A stretch of 64,000 nt of DNA from Thermoplasmata archaeon (GCA_021794355.1 JAJYRA010000034.1:1-64000), one strand, 5' to 3'; counted from the stretch's first letter, positions 17,564-27,513 are shown. The notes: generated by a model not told the origin, from the letters alone. Translations and numbers: made by a program.

Positions 17564-18652
17564 ATGTTCAAGGCTTTCTATCAATACCTGCTTGACGCTG
17601 TAATAAGCAAAAATGAATGTGAAAATTTAAAGAATTCTCAGGACGGATTAAAGGGAAAGGTGCCGCAGATTACAGCAGAAGTGGACAACTTGCAGGTTGA
17701 ACTTGAAAAAAACTTGGCGAACTTTAAAGCTAAAACCGTATCCGGTCTATTTGAAGAAACTGAAAAGGAGTTGAAGAGTCTAATCAGCATATCTCTTGAA
17801 AAATATAAGAAGAAGCTTACAGAAGATTACAAAAATAGGATCGGGGATCTGGAAGTAACAATTAATGCCGCAAAAACAAATTCAATGAAAAATATACAAG
17901 CATTTCTTTCCATGGACTTTTTGAAAATAATTGATTCAAACATATTTGTTAAATGGATAGACGGTGTTTACGATTCTACCGTAAGATACACAGCAGAAAG
18001 TGGTATAGAATATGATTTTTCCTTAAATTCAAGAAGCGTCGACCTATTCAGGGAATCCTTAAAGTTTGGATCTCTTGAGAAAGGTGTTAAAATACCCATA
18101 AACTCTGCCAGCAATTGGGCGGGGAAGGAAGCTCAGGTGGATTATGAAAAAATTGATAAGTTTTTCATGTCATCAGCCAGCATCAACAAGGGAAATCTGT
18201 TCGTAGAGTTTACCGATACAGAAAGCAATTCCAAGGTTACGTTTGTTATGTCTAGGGGAAACGAGAACTCATTTCTTTCCATTGAATATAAGGATGACGA
18301 CCAGACTGTGGATGTAACCAGTGTTCCAGCCCTGCACAATGTTCTTGAGGTGGATAAGATACAGACGCCTCTTGATAGAATCTATGGAACTTTGAAGGAA
18401 TTGGAAACCAGTAAGACAAAACTCATTCGCCTTGTGGTGGATGGAAACGATATTCTTTCCTCCGGATCCTTCAGGAAATTGGCTCTTAAAATAATAGAGC
18501 TTAAGAAGGATATTCTCAAAGACTACCTTGAAAACATAAAGTCAAACCAGAAAAATGACAAGATTACAGTGGAAAACCTGAAGGAGAAATTGAAACTTGC
18601 AGGGGACACTGGCAAGAATATAGCATTAGTACTTGATCTGGGAGATCTTTAG
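17564..18652 (+). CDS. Coiled-coil protein of unknown function
   Basis: A 362-residue soluble protein. Residues about 18-115 are a long heptad-rich coiled coil (EVDNLQVELEKNL, EKELKSLISISLEKYKKKL); the middle 130-260 is a beta-rich domain (WIDGVYDSTVRYTAESGIEYDF), and a second helical region (275-350) leads to a hydrophobic tail. There is no signal peptide or membrane helix. It resembles structural or tethering proteins in layout only; I know no homologue with a function. Confidence 0.7.
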   Translation: MFKAFYQYLLDAVISKNECENLKNSQDGLKGKVPQITAEVDNLQVELEKNLANFKAKTVSGLFEETEKELKSLISISLEKYKKKLTEDYKNRIGDLEVTINAAKTNSMKNIQAFLSMDFLKIIDSNIFVKWIDGVYDSTVRYTAESGIEYDFSLNSRSVDLFRESLKFGSLEKGVKIPINSASNWAGKEAQVDYEKIDKFFMSSASINKGNLFVEFTDTESNSKVTFVMSRGNENSFLSIEYKDDDQTVDVTSVPALHNVLEVDKIQTPLDRIYGTLKELETSKTKLIRLVVDGNDILSSGSFRKLALKIIELKKDILKDYLENIKSNQKNDKITVENLKEKLKLAGDTGKNIALVLDLGDL

Positions 18653-18653
18653 G

Positions 18654-18845
18654 TCAATCGGGAAATTTTTCCCGGCTCTTACTTCTTTCCAATTGCCTCT
18701 TAAACAATTCATAGTCTTTATCATCAAATTCATAAATTAACGACCCTACATATCCACACTCATTACACTTATATTTCCCTGTTATCATGCCAGAATCAGC
18801 AAATATATTTTCTGATCCACACATGGGGCAAACAACATGATTCAT
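18654..18845 (-). CDS. Small zinc-ribbon protein
   Basis: A 63-residue protein with CPMCGSEN and CNECGYVG, a four-Cys zinc ribbon like those of TFIIB or RPC10-type proteins, and a charged helical tail. Its stop lies immediately after the stop of the coiled-coil gene on the other strand. The function is unknown; nucleic-acid binding or a structural role is plausible. Confidence 0.75.
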   Translation of the reverse strand: MNHVVCPMCGSENIFADSGMITGKYKCNECGYVGSLIYEFDDKDYELFKRQLERSKSREKFPD

Positions 18846-19083
18846 GCAAGCATATCTATTTCACTGATTATAAGTATATTCTTATTTTTGCGAGTAAAAC
18901 TATTTCATTAACCTGAACACTTCCAGCTTAACACATATTTTTTATCCCACTGACCTCGCATTATAGCTACATTTCGAAACTCCCTCACCTCTACATTGAA
19001 TTTGACTGTTTCTTCACAAATCTTCTGTTCCAGCCATTTTCAGTGGAAACATGTAAATAGTATTAACCCATATATTAACACAT

Positions 19084-20511
19084 ATGACTAAGTTCGATGA
19101 AGCCCCAGATGCCGTTAAGGAGACGTACCTGAAAATGAAAAATGAACAGGGAAAGAAGCTTGAACTCAAGATCATAGGGGGAAACTACTATCTATACATC
19201 GCTAAGGGTGTGTGGGATAAGAAGAGAAAGAAGCCTGTCAAGAAAACCGTCCTTTTTGGTTCAATAGATGAGAATGGAACATTCACGAAGAAGAAAGCAA
19301 AGAGGATATTCTCCTCTTCCATGGTATATGAATATGGGAATTCACAGCTTGTATGGAATCTATGCCAGGACATGTACAAGATCGTTGAAAAGCATCCATA
19401 CAGAGATCAAATCATCGCAATGGCCATGGTGAAAGCCATTGATCCCATGCCCTTGAGGTTAGTTGCATCAAGATTCCAGAAGCTGTACATATCCAAGACA
19501 TTGAAAACGAATCTGGATCCGGATGATCTTTCCCATATACTGGGATACATTGGCAATCATTTCCCGGATATGTATGAGATGTTCAGGAAGATCATGGAAC
19601 CCGGCGGTTTGCTGTTTTACGACATGACATCCATAATATCATACTCAAAGAACCTGAAGCTTGCTGAGAAAGGTTATAATCCCAGTCATGAACATGAGAA
19701 TCAGGTCACAGTAATAACAGCATTCTCCGTGAAGTCATGGATACCTGTGGCAGTGGATGTGTTCTACGGTTCAATAAAGGATATCAAATCCCTCGGTTAT
19801 TTCATAGACCGTTTCAGGGATCAGGATATTGGATTCATCATGGATCGTGGCCTCTTCTCAGAATCCACAATCAAGAATCTGAGAAAGCTGAATATGCATT
19901 ACATCGTACCATTGAGGAGGAATTCCACAATGGTTCCGGAAAATGTGAAGTTTGATTCTGCCTTCATTTACAATGAAAGACCGATACAGGCAGCAAGAAA
20001 ATCTTCCAGGATGGGATTCATCTACATGTTCATGGATCCGTTGATGAGGGCAGAGGAGGAATCATCAATACTCAGGGATGTTGCATCCTCAAAAAAAGAT
20101 ATGGAATATTTCCAGGACAGGAAGAAACATCTGGGAATATTTGCAATCATATCTGATCTGGATCGGAATCCGTCGGAAATATATGAACAGTACAAGTCAC
20201 GTGAAGAGGTTGAACAGGTATTCGATACAATGAAAGGCGATCTGGAATCTGACAAAACGTATCTGAGGGAAAATGAAAAGGTGAAGGGATTCTTCTTCAT
20301 TGTCTTTCTTGCGTTGAGGATAAGATTCAAGATCCTGAAGGTATTGAAGGAACACAACGTGCTGGGAAAGATGTCCGTCAATGAGATAATCTTTGAACTG
20401 TCAAAGATGGAAAGGATAGTTGAAAAGAGCGGCGTGGAATACTTTGCAGCAATTCCAAAAAAGGTTGAGAAGATTGTTGATCTCTTCAAGGACATGATAC
20501 CTATGGGTTAA
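19084..20511 (+). CDS. DDE transposase, IS1634/IS4-type
   Basis: A 475-residue transposase, apparently full length. The catalytic triad can be placed: Asp in FYDMTSI (about 182), Asp in FIMDRGLFSE (about 258), and Glu in the YKSREEVEQVFDTMK block (about 378), the Y-x2-R/K-x3-E signature of the IS4 superfamily. A mostly beta N-terminal region precedes the catalytic core. A TATA-like CATATATTAA lies just before the ATG. Candidate terminal repeats share only AACTCCC (about 18978 and the complement near 20520), without a target duplication, so the element's ends are not fixed. Confidence 0.88.
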   Translation: MTKFDEAPDAVKETYLKMKNEQGKKLELKIIGGNYYLYIAKGVWDKKRKKPVKKTVLFGSIDENGTFTKKKAKRIFSSSMVYEYGNSQLVWNLCQDMYKIVEKHPYRDQIIAMAMVKAIDPMPLRLVASRFQKLYISKTLKTNLDPDDLSHILGYIGNHFPDMYEMFRKIMEPGGLLFYDMTSIISYSKNLKLAEKGYNPSHEHENQVTVITAFSVKSWIPVAVDVFYGSIKDIKSLGYFIDRFRDQDIGFIMDRGLFSESTIKNLRKLNMHYIVPLRRNSTMVPENVKFDSAFIYNERPIQAARKSSRMGFIYMFMDPLMRAEEESSILRDVASSKKDMEYFQDRKKHLGIFAIISDLDRNPSEIYEQYKSREEVEQVFDTMKGDLESDKTYLRENEKVKGFFFIVFLALRIRFKILKVLKEHNVLGKMSVNEIIFELSKMERIVEKSGVEYFAAIPKKVEKIVDLFKDMIPMG

Positions 20512-20603
20512 ATTGGGGGGAGTTCAGGTCATTAACTATCTTGGTTAACCATTGTCGGAAGAGGCAATTTTTTGTGTACGGATTAATAGCAAATACCAAA
20601 GAC

Positions 20604-20730
20604 GATTTCTAAAAAACATGGTTTCCAGAAGAACCCTAACTTGATAGGTTTTCCCCAACACAGACGGAACGCCTTTTTCAATCAAGAATCAATGAATTGA
20701 TGAGTCCCATTTTTGTGGTTCTTAGGAATC
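20604..20730. repeat. Dispersed repeat, copy 1 (second copy at 39889)
   Basis: About 127 bp shared with 39889-40015 at roughly three-quarters identity by eye, including the stretch AACTTGATAGGTTT. The ends are weakly inverted: GATTTCTAA on the left and the complement GATTCCTAA on the right. No target duplication is visible. It could be an old miniature element or the end of a decayed insertion sequence. Confidence 0.6.
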
Positions 20731-20759
20731 CTTGATACTAGGTTGTAGTTAAAATAAAT

Positions 20760-20801
<42 letters not shown>

Positions 20802-20818
20802 AAAGTATTTTGATTCAT

Positions 20819-22039
20819 ATGAACGAGAAAGCAAAGCTTTTAGATATAGTGGTGATCGTTAGCGTGATGATATTGCTAACCTTCTCTGGAATAGCCAGTC
20901 ATTCCGATTTAAAAGGTAATCAAACCACGTCATCTTCTGCTTTCATTCTATCTTCAAATTCAACGCCTGAGAAAGTCCCTCTGCAAAGGGGGCAATCCAA
21001 TTACAAACAAACTTCCGCTGAAATAAGAGTATCTAATCTTTCCACAACGAATAACATGAAAATTGCCAATAAAAGGCTTTATGGGAGTAAATTTGAGTTG
21101 GAGAACATAATAGGTTCAATGTTTGGAAAGTGGTATAATCAAACTTATGGTCAAAATAATAGAGTGACGAACCCTACACGCTATGAATCGCTGTTCAAAG
21201 AATTTCTAAGCTCAAGTGTTACTGCCTCACTATATCTGCATGATCTCTCATCTCTGGAAACACAATCGCACTCATTCCCTGTTCAAGTAACGTCTAAGGC
21301 TTCAATTGTTCATCAAATTGTAAGGATGGGGCACATAGTAAAACAGATTAATACTACCACTAACACCACCAGTGGAGTCTATTATGATCATAGCGTTGAG
21401 TATGTAGCGAATATTAACGGGACTATTTTTAAGGCCTGGAAGGTCAATGTCACAACGCTCAATGGTAACATAATCGATCCATGGGTGTGGGTAAATATAA
21501 ATCACTTCGTTTATACGGCTCCCTGGTGGCTTGGTGGATGGTCTGTAACATATGGGGAACAGGATCACTATAATGTGGGATTCACCGGTTCTGCTGCCGT
21601 GTCGTATTACAACAGATGGACTAGTGTCACCTCCGATCTCGGATATGGGCTGGCGGTCGCAGGAATTTTTGCACTTTTCATCCCAGTTCCTGTATTGGCT
21701 CAGACTATTGGTGCTGCCTTAATATTGGCTGGCATTGGCTTGATCTATGAAGGTCAAACAATGCAAAATTATTTTGAGAGCACCGGTTTTTCCTATATTC
21801 ACATGGAATATGTAAATAATTATTACTATCCGTGGGTGGTCACGCCCCTTGGCTCTCTTGACTCTTCGATGGGACTTTACGGACTGGATAACAATGGAAA
21901 TTCGTACACATTCTGGTACAATGTTCCCTATGTTGCCTACGCTGGTTTTCCTGGAATTTTCTTTAGCCAATATATTTCAAATGAATGCAATCAGTTTGTT
22001 AATGAATATGGCAGCGGAAACTGGATATGGTTCTCATGA
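20819..22039 (+). CDS. Secreted protein with internal glycine-rich hydrophobic hairpin
   Basis: A 406-residue protein with a signal peptide or anchor (residues about 8-27) and a Ser/Thr/Asn-rich, glycosylation-prone ectodomain. Residues about 274-312 form a long Gly/Ala-rich hydrophobic stretch broken by a Pro pair (FALFIPVPVLAQ), which looks like a membrane-inserting helical hairpin. Aromatic-rich sequence follows to the C-terminus (SGNWIWFS). The ATG at 20819 is preferred to a TTG nine bases upstream. It is followed 17 bases later by a small membrane protein gene. The layout, secreted hydrophobic protein plus small membrane partner, is compatible with an archaeocin and its immunity protein, but I recognise no family. 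Confidence 0.7.
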   Translation: MNEKAKLLDIVVIVSVMILLTFSGIASHSDLKGNQTTSSSAFILSSNSTPEKVPLQRGQSNYKQTSAEIRVSNLSTTNNMKIANKRLYGSKFELENIIGSMFGKWYNQTYGQNNRVTNPTRYESLFKEFLSSSVTASLYLHDLSSLETQSHSFPVQVTSKASIVHQIVRMGHIVKQINTTTNTTSGVYYDHSVEYVANINGTIFKAWKVNVTTLNGNIIDPWVWVNINHFVYTAPWWLGGWSVTYGEQDHYNVGFTGSAAVSYYNRWTSVTSDLGYGLAVAGIFALFIPVPVLAQTIGAALILAGIGLIYEGQTMQNYFESTGFSYIHMEYVNNYYYPWVVTPLGSLDSSMGLYGLDNNGNSYTFWYNVPYVAYAGFPGIFFSQYISNECNQFVNEYGSGNWIWFS

Positions 22040-22056
22040 CGGTGGAGGTGTAGCAA

Positions 22057-22404
22057 GTGATTCCTATTTTCTATTTTTGGATTGCACTCTTCGCAGCTGA
22101 GTTTTTTGGGATGATCCGCATAGTAATATTTACAATTGGTGGCAAAAGAAATATGTCTGTAAACAGGATCTTATTCATTATTCCCTTATTGCTTATTGTA
22201 TTTTCTGTCACCATAACTGGAGTGGAGATTTACTTATTTTATCCGCTTTTAATTAGAGCTCAAACACCATACGACGCAAGTTACTTTAATGCACAATGGG
22301 TTTTGATCATCTCAAGCTGGCCTACGGCCTGTTCTGCAGCGTTAATTTGGGGTCATTATTATCGGCGGAGGAGACGAGAAGCAAGTCAATCATCAAGTGG
22401 TTAA
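22057..22404 (+). CDS. Small membrane protein paired with the secreted protein
   Basis: A 115-residue protein with three predicted membrane segments (about 3-24, 34-58 and 79-98) and an Arg-rich cytoplasmic tail (YYRRRRREASQ). The GTG start at 22057 is supported by GGAGGTG six bases before it. It is translated from the same transcript as the secreted protein upstream. Size and topology would suit an immunity or assembly factor, but this is inference from position only. Confidence 0.68.
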   Translation: MIPIFYFWIALFAAEFFGMIRIVIFTIGGKRNMSVNRILFIIPLLLIVFSVTITGVEIYLFYPLLIRAQTPYDASYFNAQWVLIISSWPTACSAALIWGHYYRRRRREASQSSSG

Positions 22405-23032
22405 AATAGGAGTCTTAAGCTTTCCAAGTGTCCTGTCTATAATTTAATATAATTTTATAAGAATAATATCTGGTAAGGTACGATGTTAGTTGATCATCGC
22501 TCGACACACCGATTTTTAATGGTCGAGGTATTCTATGTAGAAATGTCCCTATTTCATTTCTATTTACTACAACACTTCTATAGCCATGGAAGTTTAAGAA
22601 GTATTACCTCTCTCAATTTATTAGTGCGATATGGATGACTTTTTGGGTGTTTTGAAAGGTCAAGATAACACTATCACAGGAAAGTACATGTGAGCGCCGT
22701 CATTTTGATATCACAAATATCTTAATCTTAAATTCATTGGATAATCTGCAAAAAGACCAAAAGAGTACTGTGGGCGATTATTGCAAGACCAAGAGAGCCT
22801 GAATCGAGATTAAAGCACTGTTACATTTACGTTAATAGACACATTCAAATCTTCGTTGATAATTTGAAAATTGAAAATACTTCGGAATAGTTACCATGAG
22901 AAAAAACTGCACTATTTTCTAGTTCAAATCAATGCTCATAAGGTTGCAGAAATTCGCAAGGAGAAAAGTCAATTAAAATCAGCCAATGTTTTTTTGGAAA
23001 AAGTCTAAATTCTTTCTTGTACATGTCTGATC
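22405..23032. other. 628-bp intergenic region without a recognisable gene
   Basis: AT-rich sequence with frequent stops in all frames. I see no RNA gene, repeat end or long frame. A plus-strand stretch around 22735-22800 keeps a short frame, possibly a relic of a lost gene. The final 50 bp should hold the promoter of the aldehyde dehydrogenase gene. Confidence 0.4.
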
Positions 23033-24499
23033 ATGAAAAATTTAATAGATGGAAAATGGGTAGATTCATCAAATGGAAATACTCTGGACGATTTAAACCC
23101 CTCAACGGGGATGAAAATAGATACATTTCCTGCCTCCACAAAAGAAGATGTTAATGCGGCCATAGATGCAGCCGAGAGAACGTACGGAAAGTGGTATGAT
23201 CTTGGGTCCAAGGAAAGAGGAAGAATAGTTAGGAAGGCAGGAGACCTAATACAGCTAAAAAGAAAAGAACTTGAAGATCTTCTTGTAAGGGAATGCGGAA
23301 AGATAAGGCCACAGGCACAGGAAGAGGTAAATGGGGTTCTTGACCAGATTTACTACTATGCAGAATTTGAAAGAAAGATCACGGGTGATCTGGTGGAGGG
23401 GGATACGAGTACAAGGAAAATATTACAATATAAGTTGCCTAGGGGAGTGGTGGTTGCATTGACACCATGGAATTTCCCGGCTGCAATGGTTGCCAGAAAG
23501 CTTGCTCCAGCACTTATGACCGGAAATTCTGTGGTCCTGAAGCCAAGCAGTGATACTCCATTAATAGCAGAATGGATTGTAAGAAAATTCCAGGAAGCCG
23601 GCGTTCCTTCAGGAGTCCTGAACTTTGTTACAGGTAAGGGATCAGAAATTGGAGATTATATTGTTTCGCATAAAAAAGTTGCTCTGGTCACGCTCACAGG
23701 TTCCACGGGAACTGGGCAGAGAATAATAGAAAAGTCATCTGCAAACATGGCAAAGTTGATGCTTGAGCTTGGAGGCAAAGCCCCGTTTATTGTATGGAAG
23801 GATGCTGATATGGAAAGGGCACTTAAAACACTCGTTTGGGCAAAGTTCTGGAATGCAGGGCAATCATGCATAGCTGCAGAAAGACTGTATCTCCATGAAG
23901 ATATAGCTGACAAGTTTAAGGAAAAATACGTAAGCATGATAAAGGGAATTACCGTTGGTGATCCAGAAAAGTCCCAGATGGGACCGCTGATAAATAAAGA
24001 CGCCCAAAAAAGCATGGAGAATGTAATGAAAGTTTCTTCCGATGAAAACTTGAAAGTACTCTCTGGGGGAAAGGTTCCAGAACTCAGTGGAGATTTTAAG
24101 AACGGGTTCTTCTTTGAACCAACACTCATAGACAATGTGCCACAAAAATCATCCCTGTTCCAGGATGAAATTTTTGGCCCGATCCTAGGCATTCATAGAG
24201 TAAACGACTGGGATGAGACACTGAAACTGGCTAATGATTCGCAGTTTGGTCTTGCATCATACCTATTCACTGAAGACAGCAGGAGAATTTTCCAGGCAGC
24301 AGAAGCCATAAGATTTGGGGAGACTTACATAAATATGCCAGGACCCGAATCATCACAGGGCTATCACACAGGATTCAGAATGACAGGACTCGCAGGCGAA
24401 GGAAGCAAATATGGCATAGAGGAATATCTGCAGATAAAGAATCTTTATGTGGATTACTCAAGAAACAAATTAGAAATCGGTGGAATGCCCGGATTTTAA
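23033..24499 (+). CDS. NAD(P)-dependent aldehyde dehydrogenase
   Basis: Oxidises an aldehyde to its acid. The 488-residue ALDH fold has TPWNFP (about 144-149, coenzyme and oxyanion region), the general base Glu245 in LELGGK, and the nucleophile Cys279 in NAGQSCIAAE. Thermoplasmatales use a family member as glyceraldehyde dehydrogenase in the non-phosphorylative Entner-Doudoroff pathway, and the nearby glucosidase and epimerase genes fit that; succinate-semialdehyde or lactaldehyde oxidation cannot be excluded. Confidence 0.92.
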   Translation: MKNLIDGKWVDSSNGNTLDDLNPSTGMKIDTFPASTKEDVNAAIDAAERTYGKWYDLGSKERGRIVRKAGDLIQLKRKELEDLLVRECGKIRPQAQEEVNGVLDQIYYYAEFERKITGDLVEGDTSTRKILQYKLPRGVVVALTPWNFPAAMVARKLAPALMTGNSVVLKPSSDTPLIAEWIVRKFQEAGVPSGVLNFVTGKGSEIGDYIVSHKKVALVTLTGSTGTGQRIIEKSSANMAKLMLELGGKAPFIVWKDADMERALKTLVWAKFWNAGQSCIAAERLYLHEDIADKFKEKYVSMIKGITVGDPEKSQMGPLINKDAQKSMENVMKVSSDENLKVLSGGKVPELSGDFKNGFFFEPTLIDNVPQKSSLFQDEIFGPILGIHRVNDWDETLKLANDSQFGLASYLFTEDSRRIFQAAEAIRFGETYINMPGPESSQGYHTGFRMTGLAGEGSKYGIEEYLQIKNLYVDYSRNKLEIGGMPGF

Positions 24500-24517
24500 A
24501 AAAATTTCCTTTTTTCC

Positions 24518-24682
24518 TTAAAAACTCGATGATACCCTAAAAATTTTTGGTTTCCTTGTCAGAAGCAGTGGTAGGCTTATGGTTCTTTTAAATTCTTCAT
24601 AATGAGTGTTTATCGATTCCATCTCCATGAACTCTCTTGAAAACACGATTATTCCACCATTCATCAACATTTGTATTTCCAT
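24518..24682 (-). CDS. Possible small hypothetical protein
   Basis: A 54-residue frame starting MEIQMLMNGGIIVFSREF and ending in a basic segment, taken from an internal ATG; a TTG 24 bases upstream would give 62 residues. Its amino acid composition looks protein-like, and it faces the glucosidase gene across a shared promoter region (24707-24767). No family is recognised and it may be non-coding. Confidence 0.35.
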   Translation of the reverse strand: MEIQMLMNGGIIVFSREFMEMESINTHYEEFKRTISLPLLLTRKPKIFRVSSSF

Positions 24683-24767
24683 TAGGAATGAAAACCTTCC
24701 CTGCAATAACAGGAAAAATAAAGTTTTATCATAATGTTATTATGCGCAAATCCTATGAAGAGGGTCA

Positions 24768-26684
24768 ATGAATAAGGTAATTGAAAGGATGGAAAATGTA
24801 ACCCGATTTCTGATTGGTTCAGGTACAGAATTCATGAATACAAACTTTAAGGGGAAAGAGGTGAAGGATAAGGGATCTGATATTTCACTCGTGGAAACTA
24901 CAGGAGGAATGGAGATAAGAATTCCCTTAAAGGAGGAGGATCACATACTTGGCCTGGGTGAGAAGGCGCTCCCGGTGGAAAGGAAGAGAACAAGGAGTAT
25001 TATGTGGAATTACGATAGTTACAATTATGAACTGGGCACGGATCCAATGTATGCATCCATCCCATTTTTTATGAAGATTAGGGACGGAAAACCGGAAGGA
25101 TTCCTTATCAATTATACCGGAAAAATAGTATTTGATTTTGGAGTTGAGGATTATACTCATATCCTGATCACGGTCAATTCAAAGGATTTTGCATTTTATA
25201 TTATGGAGGGAGATAAACCCGATCAGATCCTCAGGATATACAGCGAAATTACAGGATTTCCATTTCATCTACCTCAGTGGTCGCTGGAGCACCAGATCTC
25301 AAAGTATTCATACTATCCTCAGGAAAGGGTTGAAGAGGTTGTTAGTAAATACATAACAACCTTCGGAACCAATTCTGTCGGAGCTGTGTACCTTGATATA
25401 GACTACATGGAAGATTACAAGATTTTCACCCACGATAAGGGTAAATTCCCTGATATGCGAGGAATGATAAACAATTTCCATGCCAGAAATGTAAGGGTTG
25501 TTCCTATCCTTGACCCTGGAATAAAGCTCGATCAGAATAATGAAATTTTCAAGAAAGGGATTGGCAAGTATGTTGAAACCCCCACGGGAGAAATATTCAC
25601 CGGGGACGTCTGGCCTGGAAAATGTGTATTTCCTGATTTTTTCAACAGTGAAGGGAGGGATTTCTGGTCCGAATCCGTATCTGAATTTATGAAGGAGGGA
25701 TACGATGGTATCTGGCTTGATATGAATGATCCATCAGTTCACCATGTGGACTCCAGGACAATTGCAGAGAATTCCATTCATCATAGGGATGGCGTAAAAG
25801 TGAGACACTCAGATGTTCACAATGCCTATTGTCTGGAAGAAGCAAAGGCAACCTTTGAATCCTTAAGGGAGGGGGATAAATTTATCCTGTCAAGATCGGG
25901 ATATGCAGGAATACAGAAATACGCTGCCATATGGAGCGGAGACGGTTTATCCACATTCGAGAACATGGGGTTGCAGATCCCTCTTCTAACATCCCTCAGT
26001 ATATCCGGTATACCCTATGTTGGATGTGATCTTGGAGGGTTTTCTGGATATTCCAGTCCTGAACTTATATTGAGATTCTATCAGATGGGCCTCTTCTTCC
26101 CTATATATAGAAATCACAAGGTGAAAGAGGGAAATGACCAGGAACTTTATGTCTTTGATCTCTACTATAAGGGGCGATTCAAGCAGATACTGAATCTCAG
26201 GCATAACCTCGTCCCATACCTCAAATGGAAGGCAGAGGAGGCTGCGATGTATGGAAAACCTATCATAAGGCCACTGGCTTATAATTTCCCTCGTGAAGAT
26301 GGAATATTTACTATTGATGATGAATACATGGTGGGGATGGAGTTTCTTTTAGCACCCATAGTTACAAGATCAAGCAATAGGAGGGAACTGTATCTCCCTG
26401 ATGGAATATGGTATGAATTCAACTCAACAAATATCTACAGCGGAAAAAAAAGGGTGAGTTCGGAGGGTGATCTCCCACTTTTCCTGAGAAACAACTCTGT
26501 TGTGATTATCGGCAGAAAATTGTTATTCTTTGGAGATGTGGAAAAAGAATTATACCTTGATGGAGAATGGCATCTCTTTAAATCTCAAAAGGGAAAAGCA
26601 ACACTTGATGGTAAAAATCTTAAAGCTGGTGAATTCATTGATGTGGAGAAGGAAAAACCAACTCTCAGCACACTTCAATTTTAA
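24768..26684 (+). CDS. Glycoside hydrolase family 31 alpha-glucosidase/xylosidase
   Basis: Hydrolyses terminal alpha-glucosidic (or alpha-xylosidic) bonds with retention. The 638-residue protein has the GH31 nucleophile Asp318 in WLDMNDPS and the acid/base Asp392 in WSGDG, with the flanking RSGYAGIQKYAAIW block typical of the family, an N-terminal beta-sandwich (1-150) and C-terminal beta domains. No signal peptide, so it is cytoplasmic and probably acts on imported oligosaccharides. It lies between an aldehyde dehydrogenase and an aldose epimerase. Confidence 0.93.
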   Translation: MNKVIERMENVTRFLIGSGTEFMNTNFKGKEVKDKGSDISLVETTGGMEIRIPLKEEDHILGLGEKALPVERKRTRSIMWNYDSYNYELGTDPMYASIPFFMKIRDGKPEGFLINYTGKIVFDFGVEDYTHILITVNSKDFAFYIMEGDKPDQILRIYSEITGFPFHLPQWSLEHQISKYSYYPQERVEEVVSKYITTFGTNSVGAVYLDIDYMEDYKIFTHDKGKFPDMRGMINNFHARNVRVVPILDPGIKLDQNNEIFKKGIGKYVETPTGEIFTGDVWPGKCVFPDFFNSEGRDFWSESVSEFMKEGYDGIWLDMNDPSVHHVDSRTIAENSIHHRDGVKVRHSDVHNAYCLEEAKATFESLREGDKFILSRSGYAGIQKYAAIWSGDGLSTFENMGLQIPLLTSLSISGIPYVGCDLGGFSGYSSPELILRFYQMGLFFPIYRNHKVKEGNDQELYVFDLYYKGRFKQILNLRHNLVPYLKWKAEEAAMYGKPIIRPLAYNFPREDGIFTIDDEYMVGMEFLLAPIVTRSSNRRELYLPDGIWYEFNSTNIYSGKKRVSSEGDLPLFLRNNSVVIIGRKLLFFGDVEKELYLDGEWHLFKSQKGKATLDGKNLKAGEFIDVEKEKPTLSTLQF

Positions 26685-26875
26685 TTTGCCCTTTCCTTTT
26701 TATCTTCTATCTTTGCACCATAGAGAAGCCCAACAATCAAACCAACTTCAGAGAAAGTTAAAAGAAACATTACCCTATAATTGTTACCCGTGACCAATAA
26801 AGCAGCGAGAACTCCGAGAATAGCACCTAGTATAGTCCCAAGAAGTGCCATTTTTAACACATTTCTCAATTCCAT
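26681..26875 (-). CDS. Small two-helix membrane protein
   Basis: A 64-residue protein with two hydrophobic helices (LLGTILGAILGVLAALLV and a second around VMFLLTFSEVGLIVGLLYG) and a charged tail. Gly-x3-Gly patterns suggest helix packing. It overlaps the last four bases of the convergent GH31 gene. The ATG at 26875 is preferred over a TTG 15 bases upstream. Function unknown. Confidence 0.6.
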   Translation of the reverse strand: MELRNVLKMALLGTILGAILGVLAALLVTGNNYRVMFLLTFSEVGLIVGLLYGAKIEDKKERAN

Positions 26876-27018
26876 GGTCAGTAATTGCAACAGCGTATTA
26901 ATCAGTTGGGATGATAAATACCAGAGGAATATGCAAATATTTGTCTAAGGTGAATAATTTTAAATCAACCTTCTCCCTATCCCTCTATATTAATAAAGTT
27001 AAGAGGTTGTAATTTGGA

Positions 27019-27513
27019 ATGTCGGTTTTAAGCGCAAGCAATATCATAGAAATAATAAGGTCCTTTAAGATCCAGTTTTATATCTTCCTGATTTTTACCC
27101 TACTGTTGATGGGGATCCGTGCAGTTAGGGCCAAATATGGCAAGACCTACTCAAGAAAAATTGTTATCTACCCACTCATATATCTCCTGCTTACGCTGTA
27201 TTCATCCATCACACTGACGTTCTTTGAATTTGAAATATCCATGTCCATTTATTTAGTGGGAACGATCATGGGCTTCATAATAGGGGACCTTTCACAGATT
27301 ACACGCCGTAAAGGAAATGAAATTTATCAATCTTCAGCAGGGGTTGCAATTACATGGTCCTTTCTCTTCCTTGTTAAATGGTATTCCTATCTCTATCAGC
27401 CAAATTTTCCTGATTTCGTTGATCCCATAATAACGGTGACCTTTACTTTTCTTGCGGGTATTATACTCGGGGAAGCACTGGGGATAATGTTCAAGCATTA
27501 TCGCACAAGATAG
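27019..27513 (+). CDS. Polytopic membrane protein of unknown function
   Basis: A 164-residue protein with about five membrane segments. The loop RRKGNEIYQSSAG between helices three and four resembles CcdC-like membrane proteins loosely, but I would not name it. It is convergent with the aldose epimerase gene, with only eight bases between the stops. Confidence 0.6.
   Translation: MSVLSASNIIEIIRSFKIQFYIFLIFTLLLMGIRAVRAKYGKTYSRKIVIYPLIYLLLTLYSSITLTFFEFEISMSIYLVGTIMGFIIGDLSQITRRKGNEIYQSSAGVAITWSFLFLVKWYSYLYQPNFPDFVDPIITVTFTFLAGIILGEALGIMFKHYRTR

Noticed and set aside
18975-20526. Exact ends of the IS1634/IS4-type element
   Set aside because: Only a 7-bp AACTCCC match between the flanks was found and no target duplication, too little to set boundaries.
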